Shown here piece by piece: positions 1 through 13,430 of a stretch of 64,000 bases of DNA. Below the pieces are notes generated by a model. That model worked only from the letters and a program-made list of their open reading frames with translations, ran no database searches and had not been told where the DNA came from. The stretch comes from Pseudoscleropodium purum (Eukaryota; Streptophyta; Bryopsida; Hypnales; Brachytheciaceae). The position numbers and the translations under genes were made by a program. The DNA is taken from the NCBI GenBank assembly GCA_963969395.1, contig OZ017797.1:37014001-37078000 (forward strand). The letters are read 5' to 3'. Within the stretch, counting starts at the first letter, position 1. The number at the start of each line of letters is the position of its first letter.

Positions 1-203
1 CATATTAATAAATGAAATGTTGAAACTATTAAGACTATATTAAATAAATTCTATTGATATTTTTATTTTTAGACTAATCACAACCTTGGTTCATCATGTA
101 AGTTATATATTTTTTCATGACACTTGTGCAAGGTATACTCCTTTTGTTTTAGCCTTAATGTAATTTTCTTTGTCTATATATATTTAGGATGATTAATAAA
201 AAT

Positions 204-239
<36 letters not shown>

Positions 240-3200
240 ACTATCAAAGGCTCCAAAAGAATAATATCAATGTAATTCCAGTGTTTGGAATCACTTTATG
301 TTCATTGTAGTTATCAAAATCATTGAGCAAGTCCTCAATATTGCCCAACTATAGTTGCTACACAAATAAAAGAGCAATTATTAGATCAAAATTCAAAATC
401 TCTTTTGGTCTATTGAATCTAGCAATTCTAGAGCTGCTTTGACTATATCTATCTATCTAAGTAAATATTCTACAACCATAGAAGGTGCTTACAATTTACA
501 CACCTATAATATAGGTATTTATAACATGTCATATATATCCTATAATCATGAAAGATTTCTATAATATGGACACCTATAACTCTATAAGATAGATGCATAG
601 AGCCTAATGCTCATGTACTCATGATTTTAGGCTCACATAATAGCAATTGTTAGGTAACTAAGGGTTTACACTTTCAAAATGATTGTTTGGTTTGAACATC
701 TTATCTACCATTCTCAAATATTTGTGGCATCGTTTTATGGCATTTGAGGTAGGATTGTCTTCTCTAACAAACAGACCTCAAGATGAACACAATGTCTAAA
801 AGCCCCTCCGTACGTTTAATAAAGTTTAATAAAGTTAACTTTAAGTTTGATTTTCAAATAACTTTCAAAGAAAGCACTATCTCTTTTCAATCTTAACATA
901 TTAAAGTTTCATTTTATTGAAGTGTCTCAATTGAATTAAAAATTATTATATTCTAAATTTTTGAATCATACTTGCAAAGAGGTTTCTATAAGCAATCAAC
1001 TTCATAGAAGACCTTATTAGACATGTTCAGACTGACAAATTGTTGTATAACATATGACTTTAGATTGACAATCCTAAATTGTGTTTGACAAAACAACCAT
1101 GATTTCAAGGTCATTTTGTTGTCTATTTTTGTTGATTGTGTTTGGTAAACATAGGTCTGTTGAAGCGTTCTTGCAGACATTGAGGTTGCTTTTTTAATTG
1201 CCACTAAGGTAGCATTGAGCTTCCCACGCAACAAGGTCGTCACTCAAGATTGAGGAGAAAAAATAGTCTTATAGTTTAGACTCACTGTTCAATCTTCCAA
1301 CATTAATGATCCACATCTTGAGGTAATAAAATCTGTTGTTCGATAGTTGTTACTTTAGTTTATAAATAAACTTGGTTAATGTATATGTTGAACTAGTTGA
1401 TTTCTTGACATCCATTTAGCACAAGGAACTGCAATGTGTTGGTATTGGTGGGTGAACTGGACTGATAGCATGTTCTATAAGGTAGTCTACTCTTAAAACG
1501 ACCTTTTAAGAGTTGATTGCATTTTGGGAGAAGCTAAACTCCTTGAAAAAAGTTTTAAGCAAATTTTTGTAGGAAGAAAAATGGAATTCAAGTATCTAAA
1601 TCAAGTTGTGTTTCATATTTTATAGATCTTTGTGGAATTAGTTACTAATTCTTGAAGTTGAAATGCAATTGTCACTAATTGCAACCACCTCCTGAAAATG
1701 TATACTATTGATATATTGAAGAAAGAAAAATATACATTTGTGTGAATGGTTGCTTTTAGAGTACCTTGTCTTAAACAAGATCATAGGTTGATGAGTGTCA
1801 AGGTTGCACTAACACCTAAGAATGATAGGGCAATGCTCTAGTTCCACCAACTATATCTACCTTTTATTTTCATTTTTTATAGATTTTAAAGTGAAGACTA
1901 CAATGATTTGTCCTTGTTAGTTAAAATGCACTTAAAGAAAACAAGTATTACTACAAAATTTTATTTTTGTGGAAATTAGTAAAATTTGTTAATATTTCAA
2001 GTTGTATTAATTTCCTTATTGTAAAAATAATGTGAGTTTGATAAATTAGTGTTGTACATACTAATAGGACAAATAGGACAAACTATTGCAGTATTTTTTT
2101 TGAGATTAGATGCCACTTGATAAGAAACCAACCATATACTGTAGTTTAGAGGAATAACAAACTACGAACTACAAAATGTATGGGTTAAAAATTTGATCTA
2201 TTTTCAACTTATATGTTGAATATGAAATTTAGGAACATATAAAACCTTTTTAAAACTACAAAAACTTTGTAAACAAGTATAACATGGAAGAGATAATCGT
2301 AGATGAAGTTTGAATATGCATTTGCCAACCTATGGATGAAAAATCATCCCAAATTTCCAATGAAAAAATGACAATGGTATAGGCAATGATAGAAAAGGCT
2401 ATATTCAAACAAGTTGTTCAAGTTATGTTGCAATGTTTGTACCATATTGCAATAAGGCATCTAGCGATGTCCAAAGTTGTGTCCATGCTCAATAATAACA
2501 AAATTGTGGATGATTGTACTTTGAAAGACTATCATGAACATTCAAGCTCGTCATAAGTTTGAGATCACTTAGTTTTTGTTTTTCTACATTAGTCTCTTCT
2601 TTGCAATGTATTGCAAAAGATGATAACTATTTACATTTAGATTCTCAGAGTCACAAACAAGCACTTCATTTGTGTGAGAAATACCTACTTATAGGCTTCA
2701 ATTGTATGTATTATAAGTTGTAATTGGTGTAAATCATTTTATAGCTCATGTAGTACTTTTAGAGATTTACTTTTCAATGAATAAAATTCTTTTGCTTGAG
2801 ATCAATATTTTTTTAGTTTCAATTGATTTGATCTTAGATGTTCTTAATAAAAAACTCTTTTTTATAAATAAAATGAAACCTTCTCAACGATTGTCTATAA
2901 TATTATTTTAGATATTATATCATAGGATTTATTTTCTTTCTCATTATTGTTGACTTATTAAACCATAGTTTGGTGAAGGTATGCACAAATGTCAATGATT
3001 TTTTGATAGAGTGAGATATATTGTATTTCAAAGAATAATTTGAGCTTTTGCATCAATTGAATAAATTTATTTGTTGTAAATCTTAAGAATGAAAAGTGAA
3101 TAAAGTGAAGTTTTCACCATCATAAAATCTTGATAATTAATTTGGTGGTAGCAAAGATGAATGATAATGCTTTTGCACATAGTTTTAGAATATGATTTAA

Positions 3201-4205
3201 AATTTTGACCAGTTCAATATAAATATACCATGGAACTAAATGCAAGGAAAATGAACCAAGAATTCATTTCAAAAATGAAAAAATGAACTTTTCATAAATG
3301 AAAGGTCGATCTAAGATCTATAATATTATATTTAGACTTCCCAAATTAGAAAGAACTTGCAAAAATCAAGTAATTCAACTATGCACATATACCACTTTTG
3401 ACACTACCATAAATGAGCTTACATCTATAATACTATGACTAATTTAAAGCTTCTTGATTAAAAAGGTAGGGGTTGAGGATTGAAGCCCCCCCAAAACCCA
3501 TCCTATATTGTATTCAATGGATTCTTTAATTAAACTTATCTAAATAATTAGGTTGAAACTCATCTACAAGCCCGTACTTATTATACCACATCCATCCAAA
3601 TTCAATTAGTGTAAAGGGTCTAATACCATTCAAATGCTTTCTCTTGTTGAAGTAGTATAAATCTTTTTGGAACATTTACTGAGAAATAAATCCCTTCTCT
3701 CATTGAATTGCTACAAAACATTACAAAGAGGGGCTACTAGACTATTAAAGTAGTAGTTTGATGTCATTGAATAAAAAAAATATTATTTTAAAATAATTGC
3801 AGTTTGGTATTGCACTGGGTTGCAATTTATTAATTTAAAAACTATCCCCCCCCCAAATGTTATTTCTTTAACTCAACCACATTAAATTGTTGGTCCAAAG
3901 TCTAGTGACCCTCGTGGGGCCCTATTTTTTTTCCTAATATCTTGAGATGGTATCACTTTCTTTGAATGAATGTACAGTTGGATAGAAAATCATCTTTCAT
4001 CCATTTAAAATTTTTTTTAACCTTGGACATAAATGAAATTGTAAACTCTACTTCAAGATGCTCACATCTTACTTTGACAAGAGCTCCCGCAAGAGCTACA
4101 CATGTCATAAAAAAACAATTCATGAACACCATTAGAGAAAATTAACAAAACTAGCTTGCATATACAAGCATTGCTTTTCTTCTAGGCACTTTGGTTGTTG
4201 GGATA
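1..4205. other. AT-rich intergenic DNA without a gene
   Basis: I see no protein family, splice-consistent exon chain or RNA gene here; open frames are short and of low complexity. It includes a (CA)n microsatellite at 209-236 and a short poly-C run near 3846. Probably decayed repeats. Confidence 0.6.
209..236. repeat. (AC)14 microsatellite
   Basis: A pure AC dinucleotide run of 28 bases. A shorter (AC)n/(TA)n compound microsatellite lies at about 7384-7410. Confidence 0.95.
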
Positions 4206-5484
4206 ACAATAGTGGAATACCAATCAAAATGGCATATTCAAATTTGCAAGTGAAAGAAATTTCAATGCTGTCAACTTTGACAACCTTCTAAAAGCTGAAA
4301 AATTGGTATTGTACCATTAATTTTTTTCATGACATCAAATTTATGTTAATAACACGTGTACCAAATTTCAAGTTCAAAAGATATACCAAATCTACTAACA
4401 TGTGTAGCTGTCAAAAAATTTTCTACTACCAACTTTGACAACCTCCTAAGGATTGAAATTTTATTTTTTGGCCATGAAATTTTTGGTATAAGACCATATA
4501 TATGTTGATTACATTAAAAAAATTCATGTCCAAAATTTAAAAAAAAAATAAGATATTCAAAATCTACCAACATGTGTAGTTGTGAAAAACAATTTCACTC
4601 TTGCTAACTTTCACACTATCTCAAGGTTAAAAAATTGTCTATTTACGATGAATTTTTTTTCATGAGGATCACTTCTATATTAATAACATTTGTGCCAATT
4701 CGCAGGTTGAAAAAATCATTCTCACAGCTATATATGTTGGTAGATTTCAAATATTTTTTTTTGCATGCATATTTTGGCCTTGAAATTTGGCACACATTTT
4801 ATCAACATAGAGATGGTCTTATACCAAAAATTTTATAATTAAAAAAAATTCAGCCCTAAGAAGATGTTGGAGTTGGCAGCCTTAAATTGTTTCTCATAGC
4901 TACACATGTTGGTAGATTTTATATATCTTTTTTTTGTATGAATTTATTGGCCTTGAATTTTGTTGCACATGTTGTTATCATACAAAGAATTTAGTGACAA
5001 AAGTTTCATAGTAAATAAGCAAATTTTTAGGCCTTGGGAGGGTGTCAAAGTTGGCAATAGTGAAATGGTTTCCATGATTGTTTTTCAAAATGACACATGT
5101 TGGTAGACTATAAATATCTTTTTGTGTATTGATCTTTAGGACTTGAAATATAGAATGTTTGTTATAAGCATAGAGGAATTGATATTCCAAAAATTTGATG
5201 GCAAAAAAATAAAAAATTCAATCCTTGGGAGGCTATCAAAGTTGGCAACAATGAAATTTTTTCACAACTACACATGTTGGTAGATTTTAAATATCTTTTG
5301 TCTTGCAAATCTTTTGGCTTTGAAATTTGGTACATGTGTTATCAACATAAAGCTGATGTTGTGACAAAAATTTCATGGTAAAATACCAATTTTTTAGCTC
5401 TTGAGAGGTTGTCAAAGATGACAATATTGAAATATCTTTCATTGCAAATTCAAAAACGCCATTTTGATCGGTACACCATAGTAT
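4206..5484. mobile_element. Foldback-type element of inverted ~175-bp subrepeats
   Basis: The two ends are inverted copies: CAATCAAAATGGC at about 4221 pairs with GCCATTTTGATCGG at 5459, and the similarity continues inward for hundreds of bases. Each arm is itself a tandem array. The motif CTACCAACATGTGTAG lies at about 4394 and 4565, and its inverse near 4734, 4908, 5094 and 5270, spaced 171-186 bp. Thus about 2.5 units face one way and 3.5 to 4 the other, with the switch near 4700-4740. No coding capacity is seen. This architecture matches foldback (FB/Galileo-like) elements; an inverted satellite is the alternative. I saw no clear target-site duplication. Confidence 0.7.
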
Positions 5485-5559
5485 AGCTTAGAGTAAAAGC
5501 AAGCTATGAGAGTATAAAAACTAAGGTCCTTTATGAAATTTGTACTAAAAATTTAGGCC

Positions 5560-5803
5560 TACACTAAATAGTGAAATTAGGTTGCCTTACCTTAAGAAAT
5601 AGTTACATTACAAGTCATCAAAGTCAATAGATATTTCTATAGATATTTTCATTTGTACACATGAAAGTTCATAAGTCCTAATTGCACCAAGACCTAATTC
5701 AAAAGTATTGTATTCTTGTTCGATAACAATAAATATTTATATAGTATACAATTTCAAGAAATTAGTGAAGAGCAACCTAATTTTACTATTTAGTGTAGGC
5801 CTC
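5560..5803. mobile_element. MITE with ~30-bp terminal inverted repeats
   Basis: The end at about 5561-5592 (CCTACACTAAATAGTGAAAT followed by TAGGTTGCC) is repeated in inverse at 5772-5803. The interior is AT-rich and non-coding. A third, direct copy of the end lies at 5868-5898, so a second, shorter arm pair (5772-5898) overlaps it. A diverged interior copy lies at 26782-26980. Confidence 0.65.
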
Positions 5804-5867
5804 ATACTTCGTATCTAACAATTCTACATGATAAGAGAGCACTTTCATGGAACAAGCGTTGCTAACC

Positions 5868-5898
5868 TACACTAAATAGTAAAATTAGGTTACCCCAC
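5868..5898 (+). repeat. Third copy of the MITE terminal repeat
   Basis: It reads CCTACACTAAATAGTAAAAT then TAGGTTACC, matching the left end at 5561 and inverse to the end at 5772-5803. It may be a remnant of a second or nested MITE. Confidence 0.6.
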
Positions 5899-7452
5899 AA
5901 TGTTGCAATGTTGCACCAAAAATCTATGCAAGTCCTTGCTTGAGCAGATGAGAGTACATTGTAGCATAGAGCTGATGAAAGTTGCAATTTATGGTGTGGC
6001 AAGAATCACACCAATTTAATAAAATTTGACTATTCTCAAATTTTGTTTCTTCATGATATGATAATTTTTTTTTTCTTTCTAAAATTGTTGAGCACTATAG
6101 TTGAACTGGACTGAATCCTACGTTTGGCTCCAATTTGTTGAAGATTAAATCACTTGGCGTTACCTATTTGTTTCAATATTGTGTACTTGCATGGACACTA
6201 GAGTTAAATGTGTGTTCAAGTTAAACTGCAAATGTATTGTACATATAAAATGAGAATTGTTCTTATGAAATCCCAGAAACCTCATTCACTTGTTATATGG
6301 TCGAGCAGCCCAAGTCCATCATTCATCCAATTTCGTGATCTACCAATTTGCCCCATTATCATCACTCTCCCATCCATTTTTATAAAGTGGATAAATGATG
6401 TACTTTGAGCAAGTAATTGGGTTTAAAGTTGGTAAGATATGGTTTAATAAATGTTAAGTTAGGTGAACTTAGTTGTGAATAAATATTTGTGAAAATAAAT
6501 TATAAATTTGACTAATAAAAGAACTTTTTTGAATGTTGAATTTGTGCTTTTAAAACACTCATCTAAAAGAATTACGGTGGTCAGTCACTCATTTTGAAGC
6601 TTTTTAAGATGGTCACAACCTCCACCCACTAACGATTTTCTATTTTGGGTTTGAAAATTCATATCAATTCAAGTTTCTTATTGGATTAATATGATTCCAC
6701 TTGTGTTTAAATCAATTCACTTAATTCTTTCTCTGAAAAATATAGGCAACTATGAACACATTTCACAAGATATCTAGATTGCAAATCAAAGTCACAATAA
6801 ACTATTCTACCTTATATTGGCAAAAGTTTTGTGTCAAAATGTGACATTCAAGAGCTGAAGATTACGGCTTTAATTTACAATTTCATATGGGATTTCAGCG
6901 TCAACAAGAATCTTGGAATCTTTTTATCTAGGTGCTTTATAGATCTGAGATTTCAGATGAGTGTCCCAAATTGCTCCAGTTCCAGATAGGCATCGAAACT
7001 GTTGGAGTTCCTTGTACAAATCAAAGCTGTTCTCTAAATGCTCAGATTCAATCTGTGAAATTACACCAACAAACCTGAACATCAGTAATCATAATAGTGA
7101 ATTTGATATAGTTTGAAGCATGGAAAATTGGGGCATTCAAGTGCATGGGGATCAAATTACTCGGACATGTAAAGTGTAAAGAATGTGAGCTGGCGGGGTT
7201 GTTTGCAGAAATTTTATTCGTACCTACATGTTTTGAAGGTAGCTTAATTCCTTCCAATCAGGAGGGGTCTTTTAGTTTTCAATGCCCAAATCTTGTGTCT
7301 TTTAAATGTAACTTTGTGATGCACTCCCTATCTCAGTGTGGTCAAGTTTTAATTCCAAACCGATTAAAAGTTATTGAATTAAAACACACACACACACAAT
7401 TATATATATATTGATAGCAATAAGGGTAGTCATTGCTTCAATTAGAGTTCAA
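5899..7452. other. Intergenic DNA, nothing recognised
   Basis: AT-rich sequence with only short open frames on both strands, none resembling a known family. Confidence 0.5.
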
Positions 7453-8363
7453 TTAATCTGTAAGGATAAGACCTTTTCTTTGCCAAAAAAGAGTCAAAAC
7501 TGCCATTTCTACAGCATAAGGTGAAAAACCATTTAAATTGTTTTTTTTCACATCTAACCCTAGGGTCTTACACTTAACTAGTATGAGAATGTGTCAAAGT
7601 TCAGGTTTGTTGGTGCACAGATTGCAGGATATCTGCATTTAAAGTGAAAAAAAACAACTTTTTCAGCACATTGTGGGATTAGATTTTTTGACTTTGAACA
7701 TTTTTAACTTTGCTTTTTTGCACTACAAAGTTTTGAGCTTTAAATCTTTATGATATAGAATTGAGTTGAGAATCTAATAAAAAATATAGATTTCAAAAAA
7801 CCTTAGTTTTTATTCTTTAAAAAATTGTTAAGTAGAAGTAGGTACAAGCAGATAGAAAGAAAATCTAAATTATTAATATCTCTAAAATGGAATTAAAATG
7901 AAATAGTGACAATAGTAAGATTGTTCTAGTAAGCAAGATAAACCATGTGGAACTTTTTTGGGGGGAAAAATTGTAAAAAATGCATTTAGAAATGAATCCT
8001 ACAAGTTATTTTTTCAAGAAGATACTCTAATTGCCCCAAAAATAAGATTGTTCATAACTTTCTTATAAAAAATCCAAATGGAATGAATGAAATCTTTCCA
8101 TACACACAAAAATAAAATCTATGAGGAAAAAAATTTAAAAACAATAAATAAAAAATGAATTGTTTTTGCTACCCTTCATCTCCTGTTTTGTGCTTATTTG
8201 AGCATTACTTTTGCTCTTGGGCACCAATTGAAAAAAAATCATATTCCCATGAAACTAATCAATCTTTTCATCTTCAAAAAAAATTAAAAAAAATTAAAAA
8301 AATGTAGATACTTGCCTAAAATCCCATTTGTCCCTTTAAAAAAAATGGTCCTTCAGGGGTTAA
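7453..8363 (-). mobile_element. TTAA-flanked TIR element, family A copy 2
   Basis: It is an inverted, diverged copy of the element at 28195-29161. Matching blocks include the stretch with TTTAAAGTGAAAAA and the GACTTTGAACATTTTTAACTT region. The right end reads CCTTCAGGGGTTAA and the left end TTAATCTGTAAGGA, so TTAA flanks degenerate CCCCTAAAGG-type termini on both sides. No open frame of transposase size exists; it is non-autonomous. Confidence 0.65.
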
Positions 8364-8953
8364 TGGAGAAATAAGGCATGGTGCTTTTCCATTGGCTATC
8401 CGGATATTGTAGAGCTCCCATTCCCCATTTATTGAACCAACCCATTCTTATCCTCCATAGCTAGAGAAATGAGCATTTGAAAGATTTCATGGATAATATT
8501 TTAGTTTCCGCTAAGGAATTTTCACCCTTGTGTTGTCGATTTCACCATCATTTTTTACTTCACTGTTGTTGTTGCTCAAAGACACTATTGCCACAAACTT
8601 ATCCATCCAATACATGCATGTATATCCATTCTCCAATTTCCATTCTCTATGCTTGACACATCAAAAAGGGGTGCTACACCTTTTTCATGTACAATGGCTC
8701 CTCATTGGCTCCTTTTTTCTCTCACCAACTTTTCATTCTTGAAGAAATTTTGCTTCTCAAAGGAGATGTGACATTGTGACTACCTTTATTGATGATGCCA
8801 TGAGGTTTTAGACAATTGCCAAAAGAATCCACTCTTTTGAAATTTTGCCATTTTAAATAGCGAGGCAAATATCTACTTCACAAAAATGAGTTTTGTCAGT
8901 TTTATGTCACTTTCTAATATCAATAACAATCATAATAACAACAATGTTGGTCC
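8364..8953. other. Spacer between two TIR elements
   Basis: A 590-bp AT-rich stretch between family A copy 2 and family B copy 1. I see no gene, repeat or RNA in it. Confidence 0.5.
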
Positions 8954-10285
8954 TTAATCCCTAAAGAGTAAACATGATTTTTTGAAAACATAGCATTTGG
9001 GGGCAGCTCACTATGAATGGAATTTTTTTTCTTTGAAGTTTTCACTCAACATGTGCTTGAGGAGTAGCTTTAAAGCACAATAATTTTCATAACTTTTGAC
9101 TACATAATAAAAAAATTATTGTATGATATATTGTTTTCATTGCTCAATGGGCAGTTCAAAAATTTCTTAAAAAATCACTTTTTAAAAAAATAAAAATTTG
9201 AACTTGGTTTTTTAGATTTATGTATATGTGGAAAGATTTGAATCATTCTATTTTGATTAATGAGATGAAAGTTATGAGGAGTTTTAGTTTGTGGGCAATT
9301 ATAGAATGTCCACTCTAGAATAAACTTTGAAGTCCTTTATTTAACTCTATTTTCAATATTCTTAAAAAAAATAAAAGCACTAGATGTAGATTTTTTATTA
9401 CAACATTAAAACTATTGGGATTCACATTTTAAAATTAAATAATTAAATTCTTAACAATTTAATATTTTGAATCGTTGTATACTTCTTTCTGCTATATATT
9501 TTTTCCTATAAGGTAGAATAACCTATTACCATCCTAATTAGCGATCTAACTAGCTTTAGGAGAGGTTCATATTTTTCAAAGTTGTGTGCTTGTTTCGCAA
9601 ATCTAACACAAGTAGAATTATAATTTTTCCATCAAAATTGTAATTTCTGTGAATTTTTAAAGTAGGCTGCTCTAAAATTACAAAACCATCCATAGGATGG
9701 GGTCAAAAATGTCTCATGAACAGTCCATTATCATCTTAACATGTATCTATTGGCACTTAAGTTCCCACCAATGAAGGATTGACATGTTACCCCTTTGGGC
9801 ATTAATGCACTAAAATTGTCAGGAAAGTGAATGGATATGGGTTTTATAGTCAATAGAATTGGGGCCAAAGTGTAGGTAACAAAATTGGGAAAATGACGGA
9901 ATTGGGTAATTCTACCTTATGTTGTACAATTCTAAATGATTTGAAATTTTTCAAGCATATTTCTAACTTGCCTTGAAGAATGAATCCTAAGAGTAACTAT
10001 AATTTTGGATATTTTTTTCATAAAAATGTGACTTTGTAAAGTGCAACTACTTGGTTTTTGCATGGCCAAAAAATTAAATTTTATCAATTCAAATGCTAAT
10101 ATCTTGCCATCTACATGGTAGAAAATTCTGAAATTTTTCACTTTTTTTCAAAGTAGTGAATAAGAAGATCCTATAGTTCCATATGTCCCAATATGTTTTT
10201 TTGTCTAAAATTTGGTACTTGTACTAGAAATGGCAATTTTGGAGCATTTTTGGTGAAAACATAGTCAAAAACCTTTAGGGGTTAA
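8954..10285 (+). mobile_element. TTAA-flanked TIR element, family B copy 1
   Basis: The left end reads TTAATCCCTAAAGAG and the right end CCTTTAGGGGTTAA, a short terminal inverted repeat flanked by TTAA on both sides. About 450 bp of the left part (to about 9400) is repeated at 61026-61480, where the copy also begins at a CCTCTAAAGG end, which supports the boundary. The last 250 bp resemble the right end of family A. No transposase reading frame is visible. Confidence 0.6.
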
Positions 10286-11610
10286 ACCATCATAAATCAA
10301 GATTCTTTTAAGGGAAGTTCAATCAGCCATGCCTTAGAGACATGAGTAGTGAAGGCTACTCTTGTTGCCTCCTTTTGTGAGTTACACAAAATTAACATAC
10401 ATTTCTTTTGAAAAGTAATTTTGAACGTGAGATCTAATTATCTACAAATACTATAATTTGGATGTCAAATAATTTTCAAACCCAATGTGACTTAGCCTTT
10501 GGAAGTATCCATAATTTTAACATCCATTATATAGAAGAATTGGGATGCCAACAACTAGTACATTCTGAATGTACATGTTTTATAAACTTTAACATTTGAA
10601 ATAAGACATGAATTGCTAGAAAATCCAAAATATTTGTAGATGTCACTTTGTATACAATTACAAACTTTTACTATTTGAGTATAGAATTTCCTCTATTGAC
10701 ATTCTTGTTCAAAGATTTTACAACACATTGATAAACCTTGTATTTTGATTATGATGGTTCAACTCAAAATATGAAGCAAATTATACAAGAGGCATTGTCC
10801 CATATCAATTGTTAATGGTACTAATTTATGTTTTGAAAAAATAAGCATTGTATAATGGGTAGACAAGAAGCATTGCATTTGATTCAATGTTTTGATTTTT
10901 AAGATCAAAAGACTTTTGGAATCTTTGCCATGTTGAAATCTAGGGAATTTGGGTGATTCTAAAAATTAGATGGATTTGAATACACTAAGAACCTAAAAAA
11001 CATTGAAATTGAATTGACCTCTTCACCTTCCATTACTAGCTCCAGAGAGATTGTAGTGGCTTTAGTATAGGGCAATGCCCGAGGAGGAGGGTGTTTTGGG
11101 AAATAATGGGCCAATGAGGAGGGTGGAGCCCGAAGAGGAGGCTTGTTATTTCCCAAATTGCTTGATGACAAGGAGCCATTTTCCAATGTAAATCACAAGT
11201 AGAAGGATGAAAAATCGAAGTCAAATGAGTAATCTATAATGACCGATTATGCAAGAAAACCTGAGCAATTGGACATTACGTTGCAAAAGCCTCCTAGAAA
11301 ATGAACGGGAAATTTCTTGGGAGTGGTTTATGGTGAATGCAAATGGCCATTCAAGAGCCAGATGTAGCTGGCAAGAAAACAGACTTCAACATTTTTGGGT
11401 GCAACAACCCTATCTTCTTCCTTTAAACTCCTAATCTTCAAGTACTACATTAGGAAAATTTTCAGCCCTTGAAAGGGGCACAAGTTTCGCCCCCCGCCCC
11501 AGTGCAATTAGAGAGGAATTCCAGTTTTTTTTAATTTTTTAATGAACATTGCTGATGTGGTGCTACTTGTGCCACATCCATGCCACATCAGATTATTATT
11601 ATATTTATGT

Positions 11611-11650
11611 GTTTTTTTGTTTTTTTGTTTTTTTGTTTTTTTGTTTTTTA
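11611..11650. repeat. (GTTTTTTT)5 microsatellite
   Basis: Five tandem copies of an 8-bp unit, G followed by seven T. Confidence 0.9.
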
Positions 11651-13369
11651 AGATTCACATTCCAAGTGTGAGAGTCTTAAACTAGAATAAGTCTCTCTTC
11701 AAACTCTTATGTTTTAAAAGATTCTAGAAGTCAAAACATTAACGTACACATGATTGCTATAGTTAACCGTTCACAAGATATGATTCTAGTTTGTCTAAAG
11801 GCATATCTTGACAACTAATGAGTCTAAAATCACACAAGCTAAAGATGAAGATCCAACATGTCTACTTCGTTATTCAGGTACGCTTGCTGGTCCTGTTGAC
11901 CCCAACTCCATGACTGAGCGGGTATCGGGCCCGGTTCTCTTTACAGGTCGGGTATCGACCTAGGGCTCAAAAGCGACCAGGAACTGTCATTCGAACTTCA
12001 GAGCACCCGGAGCTGGAGTGCTGGAGTTTTTGAAAGCTACGAACGCTCAATTTCTCTGAGTACAGCTGGGAAACCACAACCGGTTCCTGAGACATAGCAT
12101 CTCCATCTTAGCAAAAGCTCTGATCTGTGTCAACAATTTAGGAGAGAATATTTTTCTTTGAATGTGCGGCAGGACAAAATATGGCGGCATCACAGCAAAA
12201 CAACAACAACCAAGTTCAAGAAGATCGACTGTGGCTGTGGAGTTCACACGCGTAACACGCGTTGTGGTCTGTAGACACCCGTTGCACCTCACTAACTAAA
12301 CATTGGATTGTTTGGGTTCTTGGGATGGGTATAGGTGAGGACCACATTCTCTTGGAGCTTTTTAAGCGTTTTGGAGCAAACCACAAACTCCCACAGTACT
12401 TCTAATTACCTTAGGCCTAAGCTCTTTGGAGCTTTGTATAAACCTTATGGGTATATGAAATGTACATAAGTGGTTACTTAGATTATCTTACTAAGAGAGG
12501 ATGATGCTTGAAAAAATATTGTGATTATTTGGTGCCTAGGATCAAACGTATTATGTCTCTCAAAAAAATATGATGATTAGTTATTTGTTTTGCATGCCTA
12601 AGGGCTGATTTTACATGTCTCAGAGTCTTGAACTTGGACATACATAGTTGAAAACTATGACTAGCAAAACAAAAACAAAAAACTTAGGAGAGTAAGTATG
12701 GTAGGCAAATATAAGGTTTGATTATCATCTCTTGTGATTAGATACAAATATGCCTTACCTAAACAAAAAAATAGGATGAGTTTGTCTATCTAGCATAAAG
12801 AGAGCTATACCACAACTCTCTAACACGAATATGAAACTAGGTTGGGAATCAAAGTTTATATGACAAATGTAAGATAGAATCGCACCCTCTAACAGGGATG
12901 TTCTAGAAAAGGAATTCTTTCTTCCTATTTCAGAAAATATATATATTTAAAAAAAATTCTATAATTGCACTGCAAGACTCCGGAAAAGGAATTCTTAACG
13001 GCCCTTTGCAGGGTTTAGAATTTTCCTAATGCCAAAAAAATTACAAATCGTTATAGAATTGCTCATTTTTTTTGCGAATTTCACATTCTAGACTTTCAAG
13101 CATTGCACCATGTTGGAGGGCTCCATGATACCCACAAAAAAATGTACTCCAATTTTTTTCCAAATCACTTTTTCCGAACTCCATTTTTCATGGAATAGCT
13201 AGTCCCCCTTGTGCAAATTTCATGTTCTCTACACAATCCTTCTGCAAACAGTGTGCAAACGAAGCTACAAGAGTAAAGCTGAGCCAATTGTGCCATCTCA
13301 GTGCCATCATACGCGGCAAGTTGTAGTCACTGGAGCCAATTGCGATTATTTTTAACTTCCACCACAGGA

Positions 13370-13430
13370 TTTCCTCACTGAAAGCAGCCGGGTTTTGGTG
13401 CTTGAACGTCGACGTTGACCTTATTAGTGA
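13370..13430 (-). repeat. Relic resembling the dirigent promoter region
   Basis: The 15-mer CCGGGTTTTGGTGCT at 13388-13402 is the exact inverse of 16312-16326 upstream of the first dirigent gene. Looser similarity extends to about 33 bp, including TTTCC and CACTG before it. A TTGACC lies just after. It looks like a fossil of a third copy of the promoter. Confidence 0.45.

Noticed and set aside
12245..12265. Paired ACGCGT sites as a CAMTA-type promoter element
   Set aside because: No gene lies downstream that it could serve.
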